Source: Mesostigma viride (Eukaryota > Streptophyta > Mesostigmatophyceae > Mesostigmatales > Mesostigmataceae). From it: 27,500 bases of DNA. Of the stretch, positions 10,145-19,163 are shown in pieces (the first letter of the stretch is position 1; each line of letters opens with the position of its first letter). The stretch is taken from positions 1 to 27,500 of the forward strand of contig RPFO01001090.1 in the NCBI GenBank assembly GCA_009746045.1, read 5' to 3'. Below the pieces are notes generated by a model, which was not told the origin of the DNA, ran no database searches, and saw nothing but the letters and a program-made list of their open reading frames with translations. A program made the translations under genes and the position numbers.

Positions 10145-10295
10145 CGTCATAGACGTGATGTGTGTCGCGGTGAGTCGGCTAGGCGTGAGGATGCTGTGCC
10201 TTGTAGTCCTAATAATGTTCCCACGTCAGTGGTTCAGAATGGAAGTGCAAGCGCTGCAGCTGATCAGGAGTGCGTGCCCAGCGTGGTCGCAATAG
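10145..10295 (+). pseudogene. Outer gag-pol linker
   Basis: After the TGA that ends the zinc-knuckle frame, the same frame stays open for about 64 codons, to a TGA near 10337. Pol is then read in the frame entered at 10296. In the intact inner element the matching segment is also open after a TGA, so this is probably the pol N-terminal region downstream of a readthrough stop. It has no recognised domain. Confidence 0.4.
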
Positions 10296-11334
10296 AGCCT
10301 GAACACGCCCTTCCGGAGCTCACCCCTTCGATCAGGTGAGATAGTGCCGGCAGATGCCGAGGTAGCCCCTCACGTAGACGTGGAGTTGGGTCGCCGCCTC
10401 AGTCAGGCCTCACTAGAGCACATTGCCGACAGGAATGCACATGCAGAGAGCTTGGCGGGGCAGGTGCCTAGCATAGAAGGGGATGGCACCACCCCCACGG
10501 CCATAGGATTGCGGATGCTTGCTCACCAGATTCACCTTGCGGTGGGTCATGTGGCAGGGCAAACGCTAGACTCGGCGACTCGGCTTATGGGGGCACCGGG
10601 GTTGAAGGTCGCTCAGGCGGAGTTAGAGGAGTGCCACGCATGCGCAAGTGTCAGGAAGAATTAGCGTAGGCGCTGGCATGCTAAGACTCCTTCCCCGTAC
10701 CGGGGGAGGTTAGTGGGGGATGTCATGCATTTGGAGGAGGGGGACTATTATTTGGTCTTGATGGATCGCTATACCAAGTTCCTAGCCATCGAGCCCCTGC
10801 CAAGCATGGTAGAGGAGTCCTTGTGGCGGGGGCTGCGCATTGCCATGTCTCACTTCTTTCCCATTTCTGAGGACATGTTGGACCAACAATTTGATTGCAT
10901 TGTGGGGCGGGAGGGCTGTGAGATGGTGGTTATTGCTGGGCGGCAGGACCATGGCAACTTGGGGCTGATTGATAGGCACATCAGCAGCGTAAAGGGCATG
11001 GCAGCCAAGCAGCAGGCCAGCGGGTTAGGATTCAAGCCTGCGGGGCAGCCTTATGCACAACGCGCGCTGTGGTGCCGCTTGCTCATGGACAAGTACAACA
11101 GCCAGGTGCTTTTCAAGCTGCCCCAGGGACTAGGTCTTATTACCGCGCGGGGGCTGCAGTCGGGCATTTACCCTCCGGACGTGGCAGACCATTGGGAGGC
11201 CCACCTCGCTACCACCGCTGAGGTTAGGCGGCAGTTAGACCGCACTCAGCCTGACTTGTCGCAGGAGTGGGAGCTGGGGGAGTTGGTCTTGTTTCACAAG
11301 GAGAATTCCTTTGGCAATCGGGGGCAGATGCAAG
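10296..11334 (+). pseudogene. Outer integrase, N-terminal and core part
   Basis: Integrase of a Ty1/copia-like element, which would join cDNA to the genome. The frame is open from 10296 to the interruption at 11334 except for one TAG at 10662-10664. It carries an HHCC zinc-binding domain (HX4H in HLAVGH, then CHAC near 10632-10643). The RNase H-fold core follows: GDVMHL with Asp at 10719, MDRYTKF, and Asp at 10881. The position of the catalytic Glu, 30 residues later at 10971, is Asp (GLIDRH, compared with GAIERA in the inner element). The start of a C-terminal SH3-like domain (ELVLFHKENSFGNRG) reaches the insertion point. The inner 7.8-kb element splits the gene here, and it resumes in frame at 19169. 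Confidence 0.8.
11330..11334. repeat. Target-site duplication, left (GCAAG)
   Basis: GCAAG directly precedes the AGTT end of the 5' LTR and recurs at 19164-19168 directly after the AACT end of the 3' LTR. The outer integrase frame is continuous if one copy and the inner element are removed. Confidence 0.95.
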
Positions 11335-11557
11335 AGTTAACGTAAAGGATTTACGTTAGATGGATAGAGATTGTTACGCTCTTTCCAACGGCACCTTGAA
11401 CGCCTCATTTGGTTAAGGAACGTAAAAGTTATGACGTTTCCTAGGCTGTGCCGACAGTACCCGGCGCGCCACTGTGGGCGCGTACGGACACAGGATGTAC
11501 AAGTGTCACTTTGATAGTCCGCAGGACGTTGACAGGACTTGTACAGGACTTGATGGT

Positions 11558-11706
11558 CAATTGATAGGTAGGCGCACTGTAGCGCGCCAGGACCTATGAG
11601 ACAATTGATGCTGACTAGTGTACGGATAGGTCCACAGGACTAGCCGTATGGACAATTGATAGATCTGCGCGCCAAAGGCGTGCCAGAGTCTGTGTAATCA
11701 ATTGAT
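11558..11706 (+). promoter_or_regulatory. Four CAATTGAT repeats in the LTR
   Basis: CAATTGAT occurs at 11558-11565, 11602-11609, 11653-11660 and 11699-11706, spaced 44, 51 and 46 bp, upstream of the TATA-like box. The same set is in the 3' LTR. Regular spacing in U3 suggests binding sites for a transcription factor; the factor is unknown. Confidence 0.5.
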
Positions 11707-11760
11707 TGACAGTTCAGCTGTGACAGTGCAGCTGAATACTTGGACGCGTCCCTAGCAAGC

Positions 11761-11767
11761 TATATGA
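11761..11767 (+). promoter_or_regulatory. TATA-like box of the 5' LTR
   Basis: TATATGA about 130 bp upstream of the AATAAA signal and about 215 bp upstream of the first internal ORF. The 3' LTR copy is at 18973-18979. Its role as core promoter is inferred from position. Confidence 0.45.
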
Positions 11768-11890
11768 GTGACTTGGTCACACCGGGACGCTAGTTCTTGC
11801 GTGCACGTTCTCTTGGCACTGCGACCCTGTCGTCTGTGCTGCGTGCAGTCTTGGAAGTGACGTGACTTACGTCTGTGTTTCCTTGTTATT

Positions 11891-11896
11891 AATAAA
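11891..11896 (+). terminator. LTR polyadenylation signal AATAAA
   Basis: AATAAA lies 55 bp before the LTR end. The matching signal in the 3' LTR (19103-19108) would end the element transcript. The solo LTR also keeps it. Confidence 0.5.
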
Positions 11897-11916
11897 GGCA
11901 ACTTCCTGCAAGAACC

Positions 11917-12021
11917 ATGGCGGAATTCGTGGCATTCTCACACTCACAACTCGTATTACAATCTCTGTCAAAAAGATGCCAAATTCGGAAGAATTTCGGA
12001 TTCCGGACGATGAGGAAATAG
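11917..12021 (+). CDS. Short upstream ORF starting in the LTR
   Basis: A 34-codon frame with a strong start context (AACCATGG) whose first 12 codons lie in the LTR. It overlaps the first part of the 236-residue ORF in another frame and ends at TAG 12019-12021. In the RNA it would be the first ATG after the presumed start site, so it could limit translation of the next ORF. Whether the peptide is made is unknown. Confidence 0.3.
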   Translation: MAEFVAFSHSQLVLQSLSKRCQIRKNFGFRTMRK

Positions 12022-12686
12022 CCGCTCCGCCGGCTGGTTCTTCGTCAAGACCGACGGTGCCGTCGTGGCAGCAATTGCTCGACGAAGTAACGGTCTCGCT
12101 CGACGAGCTTCATCGTCAGCAGCGTGCAGCTCACGCATTGCTCGGGGATAACCCCGAGGACCCCGATTTGCCAGCACTGGTGCCGGCAATCCGCAACCTG
12201 TTGGACCAGATTCGAAACATTTTATCGACATTTACGGTCCAGGTGCGGGGAGGTTTGCGGTCGGTGACCGAAGTCACGACTGCCATTGAGGAGTTGGACA
12301 ACGTCCTCTCTTCACTCACCGGTTACCAGAGAAACCTGCAAAACTGGGCATCGCTACGCACGGGGGGCGCGCCGGCGGTGTCAACAAATTTGTTTCAAGA
12401 TCTTGCGCTGCTATCGCTGCTCACTCGCGGCGTACGCAGTCGTGAGCGCCAGGTTTTAATTAACCTGGTGGCATTTCTCGCATCTGTGCGAGAGTGGATT
12501 CCCGCGGGGTGGGAATTGTTGACGATCTTTACACATCCTCTGCGCCTCGTCGCGCGTCGGCGCGTCGCAACTTACGCGGCGGGGAGCACACCGGTTTTAA
12601 TACATACCGGTGCAGGTCCGGAGCTGGATATGGAGGATCGTGAGTTCGTATACACGTACTGCGACTTCAGGGGCCTTGACTACTAG
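11976..12686 (+). CDS. Extra ORF between 5' LTR and gag, unknown function
   Basis: An intact 236-residue protein starting at the first in-frame ATG (A at -3), 24 bp after the 5' LTR. It has an acidic N-terminus (about residues 5-15, SEEFRIPDDEE), then a Ser/Pro linker. A long mostly helical part follows (about 30-125), with heptad-like runs such as LLDEVTVSLDELHRQQ and VTTAIEELDNVLSSL. Next comes a hydrophobic helical part (about 140-185: LALLSLLTRG, VLINLVAFLASV, WELLTIF), a basic patch (RLVARRRVATY) and an acidic, aromatic tail ending in FRGLDY. No catalytic motif, zinc finger or signal peptide is seen. It is open along its whole length, whereas its neighbours carry frame breaks. The outer, related element has no counterpart before gag. 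It could be a captured gene, a structural or RNA-binding accessory protein, or a membrane-associating protein; none is shown. Confidence 0.7.
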   Translation: MPNSEEFRIPDDEEIAAPPAGSSSRPTVPSWQQLLDEVTVSLDELHRQQRAAHALLGDNPEDPDLPALVPAIRNLLDQIRNILSTFTVQVRGGLRSVTEVTTAIEELDNVLSSLTGYQRNLQNWASLRTGGAPAVSTNLFQDLALLSLLTRGVRSRERQVLINLVAFLASVREWIPAGWELLTIFTHPLRLVARRRVATYAAGSTPVLIHTGAGPELDMEDREFVYTYCDFRGLDY

Positions 12687-12855
12687 TCGGCCTAATTTTC
12701 TTTTGCAGTACTCGTCGACATTTTTTTGTCGAATTTTCAGCGGCAATTCGCGGGGGCGGCAGCGACACCGGCGCAGGCGGCAGTGACGACACAAATTTTG
12801 TACATAATTTTTCTGCTGCTTTGCTAGGTGTTCTTTGAATAGCTGGTAGTGCAGG
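12687..12855 (+). promoter_or_regulatory. Intergenic leader before gag with acceptor-like sites
   Basis: Contains a polypyrimidine-CAG ending at 12708 (ATTTTCTTTTGCAG), a second TTTTCAG near 12740, and TAGTGCAG directly before the gag ATG. A CGACA/TGTCG hairpin around a T run lies near 12716-12732. These could serve as 3' splice sites making a separate gag RNA that skips the upstream ORF. That is inference; no donor was identified with confidence. Confidence 0.3.
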
Positions 12856-13973
12856 ATGGCTGAGGGACGCCGTAGCAAGGGTCCAGCCAGTGGGAATAAT
12901 AATGGGGGTGCTGGTAGTGGAACCGCTCACGTAGATGACGTGGGGCTTACCGGAGAGATTACCAACCTTCCTCACAATAATAATAATGCACAAGCTGTTC
13001 ATGGCTTTGATCTTACCACACAGGTCTTTTAATTGTCAATCAGCTGCAGCCTGTAACCTCAGACTCCAAGCCTAAGCAGGCTGAAGAGTTTGTGGAAGGA
13101 TTGGAAGGGTTCCCTAGCTTGTACGGTGGTACAAATTACTATCAAATCTGGATAGGAAGTAGCACTTTTGGCAAGTGTACTGACCAGATTAAGGACCTGA
13201 CCAGGGAGTGCAAGAAGGCCAATAAGGCCTGGGCACTGTACGTGGCTGAGCTGAAGGAGCTGCTGGAAGACCAACGCAAGAAGGTTGGCATCCATTGGCA
13301 GGACAAGTATCAAGGGTGGGAGGTCAAGGGGGACCTGATCCAGAACTTTCTCAACTATTGTAAGATGGTTGAGGAGGGCAGGGCTCACGGCTTTAATGTC
13401 GCTGATAACATAGCCCTAACCAACTGGCTCAAGGTTTCTGGGCTGGATAAGGCGACACGTGGCTCCTTAAAAGTCATGTGTGCCCCACACTCTACCCTGA
13501 AGGCCTACAAGGTCATCATTAAACAAGCACTCGAGGCAGAGGAGCTGTTTGAGGGTGGAGTGCCAGCAGTGAAGGCTACCCAGGCAGGCGGGCGTACCCA
13601 GGGTGGCTCCAAGACGTCTGAGGCTGACCGAAGCCAAGGAGGGCGTAGGGGCAACCATAACAAGCGCAAGGGAGATCATTCACCTGATTCTGACAGGAGG
13701 TCACACTCCAAGTCGGTGTTCAGGCGGGTGGGTGGTCAGCCCAAGCAGGGCAACGCGTCTGACAATGGGGGCAGTGGCCAGGGCAAGTCCAAGATACAAT
13801 GCTACCTGTGCAAGGGGTGGGGGCACATCAAGAAGGAGTGTCCCAGCTTCAAGAAGTCCCAGGGCCAGGGCAGCAACAAGAATAACAACAACAACAACAA
13901 GAAGAACAACAACAAGTCCCAGGCAGGCCAGCCTTCAAAGGGCAGTCAGCAAGAAGACAACAAGGAGCAGTGA
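12856..13973 (+). CDS. Inner-element gag (one frame break)
   Basis: Gag capsid-nucleocapsid protein. ATG at 12856 (CAGGATGG) opens an Asn/Gly-rich N-terminus (AEGRRSKGPASGNNNGG), which hits TAA just after a T4 run at 13027-13030. The next frame is open from 13011 to the TGA at 13971-13973, so one missing base near the T run would account for the break. The main part has a helical capsid-like region (YGGTNYYQIWIGS, LTRECKKANKAWALYV, ALTNWLKVSGLD). It is followed by a basic Gly/Ser/Arg linker and one zinc knuckle, CYLCKGWGHIKKEC at 13800-13841 (CX2CX4HX4C), then an Asn/Lys-rich tail. The family assignment is good from the knuckle and position; the capsid call is by composition only. Confidence 0.85.
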
Positions 13974-13976
13974 CTG
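13971..13976 (+). promoter_or_regulatory. Gag-pol UGA readthrough site (candidate)
   Basis: Gag ends in TGA followed by CTG, and the same frame continues open through 47 codons into the pol ATG at 14115 and on to 16484. UGA followed by C is a leaky stop context in many eukaryotes. In the outer element the zinc-knuckle frame also ends in TGA followed by C and stays open afterwards. Occasional readthrough would make Gag-Pol. Confidence 0.55.
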
Positions 13977-16900
13977 TCTGAGGCAACCCCTACACACCTT
14001 AATTCACCCAAGGGGGAGGCCAGGTGCTCCAATGCAGATTTTATATCTGGGCAACAAGAGGGTGATCTCCAGGTTCAGTGTGGCCCCAGGTCACCTGGAG
14101 AGGTACAGGTTCCTATGAAGACGTCCTTGACAGCTGGTGCAGCTGTAAGAATGTCTGACCCCATGCATCCTCGTGCTGGGCACGAGGGTGGACCTCTCAT
14201 TTTGAGAGAAACCAATGTACAACCACAGAGGGGTGTGAAGGCCTCTGGTGGTATGCATGTGGTCCCTGCTGGCGGTCCAGGTGTTGGGCATGAGCAGGGT
14301 GACTCAGGCTCTGAGTCAGAACAGGATGGAAGTCAGCATGGTGATGCTGGACAACCTGACAGCACAGTCCTGACTGTGCCAGGGACTGCTTCCTCTGTGT
14401 ACCAGGAGTTGGGTGCCCGAATCCACAACATGTTTGGGCATGCCACTTCTCTGTCAAACAACTTTGCCTTCCGTATGGGCAGGGCACCCCTTCTTAAGGC
14501 GTGTCAGCAAGCTGCCTCACGGTGTAAGTGCCAGTTGTCCTCCAACAAGCCCAGGAAATCACATGCCAAAGCTCTACCTCAGAGCATTGGTGATCTGCAG
14601 TGTGATATCCAACACATCAGGGGCATGCAACTGTTGGTGTGCGTGGACAGGTACACGAAATACAAGGTGCTGGAGCATTTACCTTCTATGAAGAACAGGT
14701 ACTTGCTGGCTGCCCTGCAGAATGTAAGAGCCAAGTTTCCTACCACAAGGATCCAGGTGGACATGCAGTTTCAGCATCTCAAGGGTGATCCTACCCTTCC
14801 TGAGTTGCTGGTTACACCTAGGGAGGCTCATGGGCAGCAGGGTGCTATCGAGAGGGCAATCCAGGAGGTCAAGAAATTGATCATCTCTGAAGACTGGGTA
14901 CCCTTGTCTGCACCTGCACTTGTCAGGAGTGCATGGCTGAGGAACGTGGAGCAGCAGCTGAACAGCAGGGTTAACTTCTACTATGATGGAGTTGCTGTCA
15001 GCCCAATGGGTCTATATCATGGCCTGTGCCCACCACATGTGCTGGAGGGCTGGAAACATGCTGCACATGTCACCTTTGCCAAGCTGAGGGAGAAGGACCG
15101 GGGTTGGAAGATGCTGGAGCCACAAGTGGGTCAGAAGGTCCTAGCTTGGAAGGAACCTAGCCTTTATGGCAAACGTGGTAGCTGGAGTCCTGGGGTGGTT
15201 ACCCAGGTTGATGAAGCTAGCCACGCATGCTTGGTCAGCATGGAGGACGAACCAAAGCATGTGCACCGGCTGAGTTGGTCATATGTCAAGCCTAACCTGA
15301 TGAATGAGGGCAGTCAGGCACAAGGCTCACAGGATCTGCAGGATTTTCAGGTCCCAGGTGACATCACTGACGCAACGACCACATCTGTTGCAGGGGAATC
15401 TGTCAGCCCTGGCCAGGTTGCAGAGGTACTTGTTGAACAGGCTGCAAGGTCAACAGCTGGGGAGTCAACTGTCAAGCCCAAGGCACTAACCAAGCCCAGG
15501 GGGACAAGTTTGGCTGGATTGATTGGGGCTCTACAAAGGGCCAAGAAGCAGCCCAAGGTAGCCAAGCTCAGGTGGCATGGCAATCTGGGGCTGGACACTG
15601 CCTTAGAGGTAGACACTAATTCTCAGGTTTCCATCATTGGGACCAGGGCTGCAGCAGGGTACAGCATGTCTGAACCCAGCTATCAGTTTGTGTCTGACTT
15701 CAGTGGCGGGGTACACGTGAAGGTACTGGGTGAGGTATTCATTCCTATCCTTGGACAGGACACTGCTTTTTGTGTCTTGGAGGGCTATCAAGGACCTGCT
15801 CTTCTGGGGCAGAATTTCCTATGCCAGGATGGAGTAGTGATCACGTCCTCTCTCCTGACTAAGGAAGGGGCTGGTCAGGTCCCACTGATTAATTTCAGGA
15901 CCACTCACCTATCACGTGCAGTAACCAGGTCGGTTAAGCGTGTGCAAGTGTGCCAGGGGCAGGAGCCCTTGGTTGATGACCTCATATTGCCAGCTGCTAG
16001 TCATCCAAGCAGTTTGGGCATTGGTCCTCACTCACTTGCTGGACACAGCCCTATCAACTACCAAGGCCTGGTGAAGCTCATGTCCTCTCCCATTATGTGT
16101 CCCCAGGTCACACTGGGTTTGATTAAATCTGGGGAGGACTGGATCTCCAAGAAATGCGTGGAACCTGTCAATGACCTGCCTCCTGCACGACGTCTACTCA
16201 AGCTCAAGTTTGTCATCAAGATGAAGGAGGTGGACGGGGTCAAGGTACCACATGTCAGGCCAGTGCTGAATGAGTTCAAGGGTACTGGTGAGTGCACTGC
16301 TGAGGAGTTGTATACCCCTGGCATGTTGCATGATACTTGGAGGCTGCTGCTGTGTGTATTTCTAGGCCTTCTCAACAAGGGCTTGGACTATGGCTCAGTG
16401 GTGGTAGACTTCAAGAGGGCATTTCTAGAGGGGATGCAGATGTGGCACAGGAAAAGTGGGAGGGCAAACGCCTTTCTATGTTAGGGTGCCTGCTGTATGG
16501 AAAAGGGACATCCACACGGAGTTCCTTAAAATCCTCAAGGGCCTGGAGGGCCTGAGGTCAAGTCCAATAATCTGGAGGGAGACTCTCAACCGTTTCCTGA
16601 AGGAACATTGCAACTTGAAGGTCTCTCCTGTAGACCCCTGTCTGTTTCTGGGGCAATGGGAAGGCCTGCCAGTGTATGCTTCGCTGCACGGGGATGACCT
16701 ACATCTGATAGCTCCCACGTCGTGGCTTAAGGAGCTGATCTCCATCATTAAGTCCAAGTTTCCTCTGGGTAGGGAGCAATGGCAGGTGGAGAATGAGCCT
16801 CTGCTGTTTGTGGGCATGGAGGCCACACTGGTGAAGAAGGGGGGGAGTGGCGTATGCTGCTGGTGGGGGGCAATGATTATCAAGAGACCCTCATTAGCAA

Positions 16901-17597
16901 GCTTCCTCCAACCATCACACAGGCACTGTGTCCCATGGTGAGGGGCATGGTTGCTTGGGTGGCAGGCATTTCCAGGCCAGATCTTATGGTCATAGCCAGG
17001 TTGCCTGATGACATGCTGGTGGAGCTAGGGTCTGCCAAGGTGGCTGATCAGGTCAGGGCTTCATCTGGCATTCTGTTGTCTGCAGTGGATTTATCACAAC
17101 CCATTTGCATGGAGCTGTATGTGGATAGCTCAATGGACAGCAGGCAGGTCTCCAAGGTCAGGGGCAGGGCTGCAGGGCTCTTTGTGCTCAGACAGGAAGG
17201 CCTGGGGAGTTTGGTGAGCTGGTTTAGTCGCCTGCACAAACGGGTGGCTGTCAGCAGTGATGTGGCAGAATGCAGGGCTATTTGTGAAGGCATTCACACA
17301 AGCCTTTATCTGAAGGAGTTGCTTCATCAGATGACTTCTAACACTCCTTGGCCACTTCAGGTTACCACTCTTCTCAAAACAGACTCCATGGGGATGGTGC
17401 AGTTTGTGCACAGGCAGATGGCCAGAAGTAGGGACTTGGATTATCTCCTTCTTAAGGAGTTGTCCTCCTTGGCCAATATTGAGCATATCCCTGGGGTTGA
17501 CAATCCTGCTGATGCTTTGACCAAGCTAGTGCAGAAGGCAGCAGTGCAATACAAGGTTCTTCAGTCTCTGATGGACCCATCTCAGCAAGCTGTCTAA
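13974..17597 (+). CDS. Inner-element pol: IN, PR-like, RT, RNase H (frame breaks)
   Basis: Polyprotein in the gag frame. Integrase: HX4H (HNMFGH), Cys cluster RCKC, core Asp at 14604 and 14760 and Glu at 14850 (GAIERA, 30 residues after the second Asp), then an SH3-like end (VLAWKEPSLYGKRG...WSYVKP). Protease-like domain: VDTNSQVSIIG with Asp at 15612, then LLGQNFL. Reverse transcriptase: LPPARRLLKLKFVIK, VVVDFKRAFLEG (Asp at 16407), DPCLFL, and HGDD at 16687-16698 in place of YVDD. RNase H: Asp 17124, Glu 17268 (DVAECRA), Asp 17382, then HIPGVDNPADALTK with Asp 17499. Three frame breaks lie near 16433, 16470 and 16839-16845 (a G7 run). Each moves reading by minus one, and together they restore the frame. 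Stop at 17595-17597. Confidence 0.88.
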
Positions 17598-18546
17598 GCT
17601 GGTGCCTGGTTATAGGGCATTGGAGAGCAGATTGTGTGGTAGTGTCAGCATTGTGACTGGCATAATACCTGTATTTTAGTCTGTACTAAGGCTCATGGAC
17701 CATGGTACACTCACTCTGATTTTAATCAGGATACAGCCAGGTTTTGGCTGGGGTTCATGCTGTTGACTACACAAGGTTGACAGGTCCATTACAGACCATG
17801 TATTCTATTTTAAAAGAAATGTATATTTGTACATACCTCTCACAATGGTCTGGGAACCTTTATTCTGGGGTTTATAGGGCGGGGTTCGATTCCCTGGTAT
17901 TATGTTTCTACAAGCTGGCCTGTTCAGGTGTTTGCCTGTTCAGACTTCCCTAGTTCCCCAGGGCAGGATTTAATTGTTGCCTATGTGTTTCATTTTGTCA
18001 TTTGTTTGCTGTGGCAGTTTACCATCTGGCAAGTAGACGGGCGCCGTAAGACGGGCGCCAATAGACCCCTGTTGAGAGAATGACAGGCAAACTATTGTAA
18101 TACGCCTTACTTTGTCAAGTGGTATTTTAATTGTCATGGATTTATTGTACTTATATTGAATATGTACTGGGTTTTATGGGATTAGTATCTGGGATTAATG
18201 TAACTCACCGCCAGAAGGTCATTGTACTGGAGGCTCTACCGAGGTGATGGGATTAATTCCTGGAGAAGACCTCATAGAATTAACCTGTATGTATTTAATT
18301 TTGTGTGCTTCTAATATCTGGTGGTACTCTGTAATGCCACTTCCATAGGTTTTTATCCATTTCTCATGGAATGGTTTTCCCTGTGGCAGATCTGTTTCTT
18401 TTCCAGTTCCTTAAAAGAAAGGCTGGGGGAATGGCAATGGCCATTAAAGACATCTGTTCAAGCTTCAAGCTGGAGTGAAGGACATTTCAAGCTACTTCAA
18501 GGGTCCCTGGCAGGGGATGTGATCCCTAAAGAAAAGAAGGGATTGG
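17598..18546 (+). other. Non-coding 3' region with polypurine tract
   Basis: No supported gene. A short direct repeat of AGACGGGCGCC lies near 18035-18060. Just before the 3' LTR, 18528-18546 is purine-rich (AAAGAAAAGAAGGGATTGG), the expected primer for plus-strand DNA synthesis. A 78-codon frame crossing into the LTR is not considered real. Confidence 0.65.
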
Positions 18547-19163
18547 AGTTAACGTAAAGGATTTACGTTAGATGGATAGAGATTGTTACGCTCTTTCCAA
18601 CGGCACCTTGAACGCCTCATTTGGTTAAGGAACGTAAAAGTTATGACGTTTCCTAGGCTGTGCCGACAGTACCCGGCGCGCCACTGTGGGCGCGTACGGA
18701 CACAGGATGTACAAGTGTCACTTTGATAGTCCGCAGGACGTTGACAGGACTTGTACAGGACTTGATGGTCAATTGATAGGTAGGCGCACTGTAGCGCGCC
18801 AGGACCTATGAGACAATTGATGCTGACTAGTGTACGGATAGGTCCACAGGACTAGCCGTATGGACAATTGATAGATCTGCGCGCCAAAGGCGTGCCAGAG
18901 TCTGTGTAATCAATTGATTGACAGTTCAGCTGTGACAGTGCAGCTGAATACTTGGACGCGTCCCTAGCAAGCTATATGAGTGACTTGGTCACACCGGGAC
19001 GCTAGTTCTTGCGTGCACGTTCTCTTGGCACTGCGACCCTGTCGTCTGTGCTGCGTGCAGTCTTGGAAGTGACGTGACTTACGTCTGTGTTTCCTTGTTA
19101 TTAATAAAGGCAACTTCCTGCAAGAACCATGGCGGAATTCGTGGCATTCTCACACTCACAACT
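18547..19163 (+). repeat. 3' LTR of the inner element (617 bp)
   Basis: Reads as identical to the 5' LTR over its whole length. Its strong-context ATG at 19129 opens a frame that runs through the LTR end and the target duplication into the outer integrase C-terminus (stop 19414-19416). Confidence 0.95.

Larger units (their letters stand above)
11335..11951 (+). repeat. 5' LTR of the inner element (617 bp)
   Basis: Runs from AGTTAACG to TCACAACT and equals the copy at 18547-19163 with a constant offset of 7,212 bp; no difference was seen on reading. It begins with a perfect 9-bp hairpin (TAACGTAAA/TTTACGTTA, 11338-11358). A TATATGA box lies at 11761-11767 and AATAAA at 11891-11896, in the expected promoter and polyadenylation order. 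The ends are AGTT/AACT, not the usual TG/CA. Confidence 0.95.
11335..19163 (+). mobile_element. Complete 7.8-kb Ty1/copia-like LTR retrotransposon
   Basis: Bounded by two 617-bp LTRs that read as identical, and by the 5-bp duplication GCAAG. Internal order: an ORF of unknown function, gag with CCHC knuckle, in-frame UGA, integrase, protease-like domain, reverse transcriptase, RNase H, about 950 bp of non-coding sequence, and a polypurine tract. RT and RNase H following integrase place it nearer Ty1/copia than Ty3/gypsy. The integrase before protease order is not the standard one. No primer binding site starting with TGG follows the 5' LTR (CGTATTACAATC instead), so priming may use an internal tRNA region or another primer. 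Confidence 0.93.
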
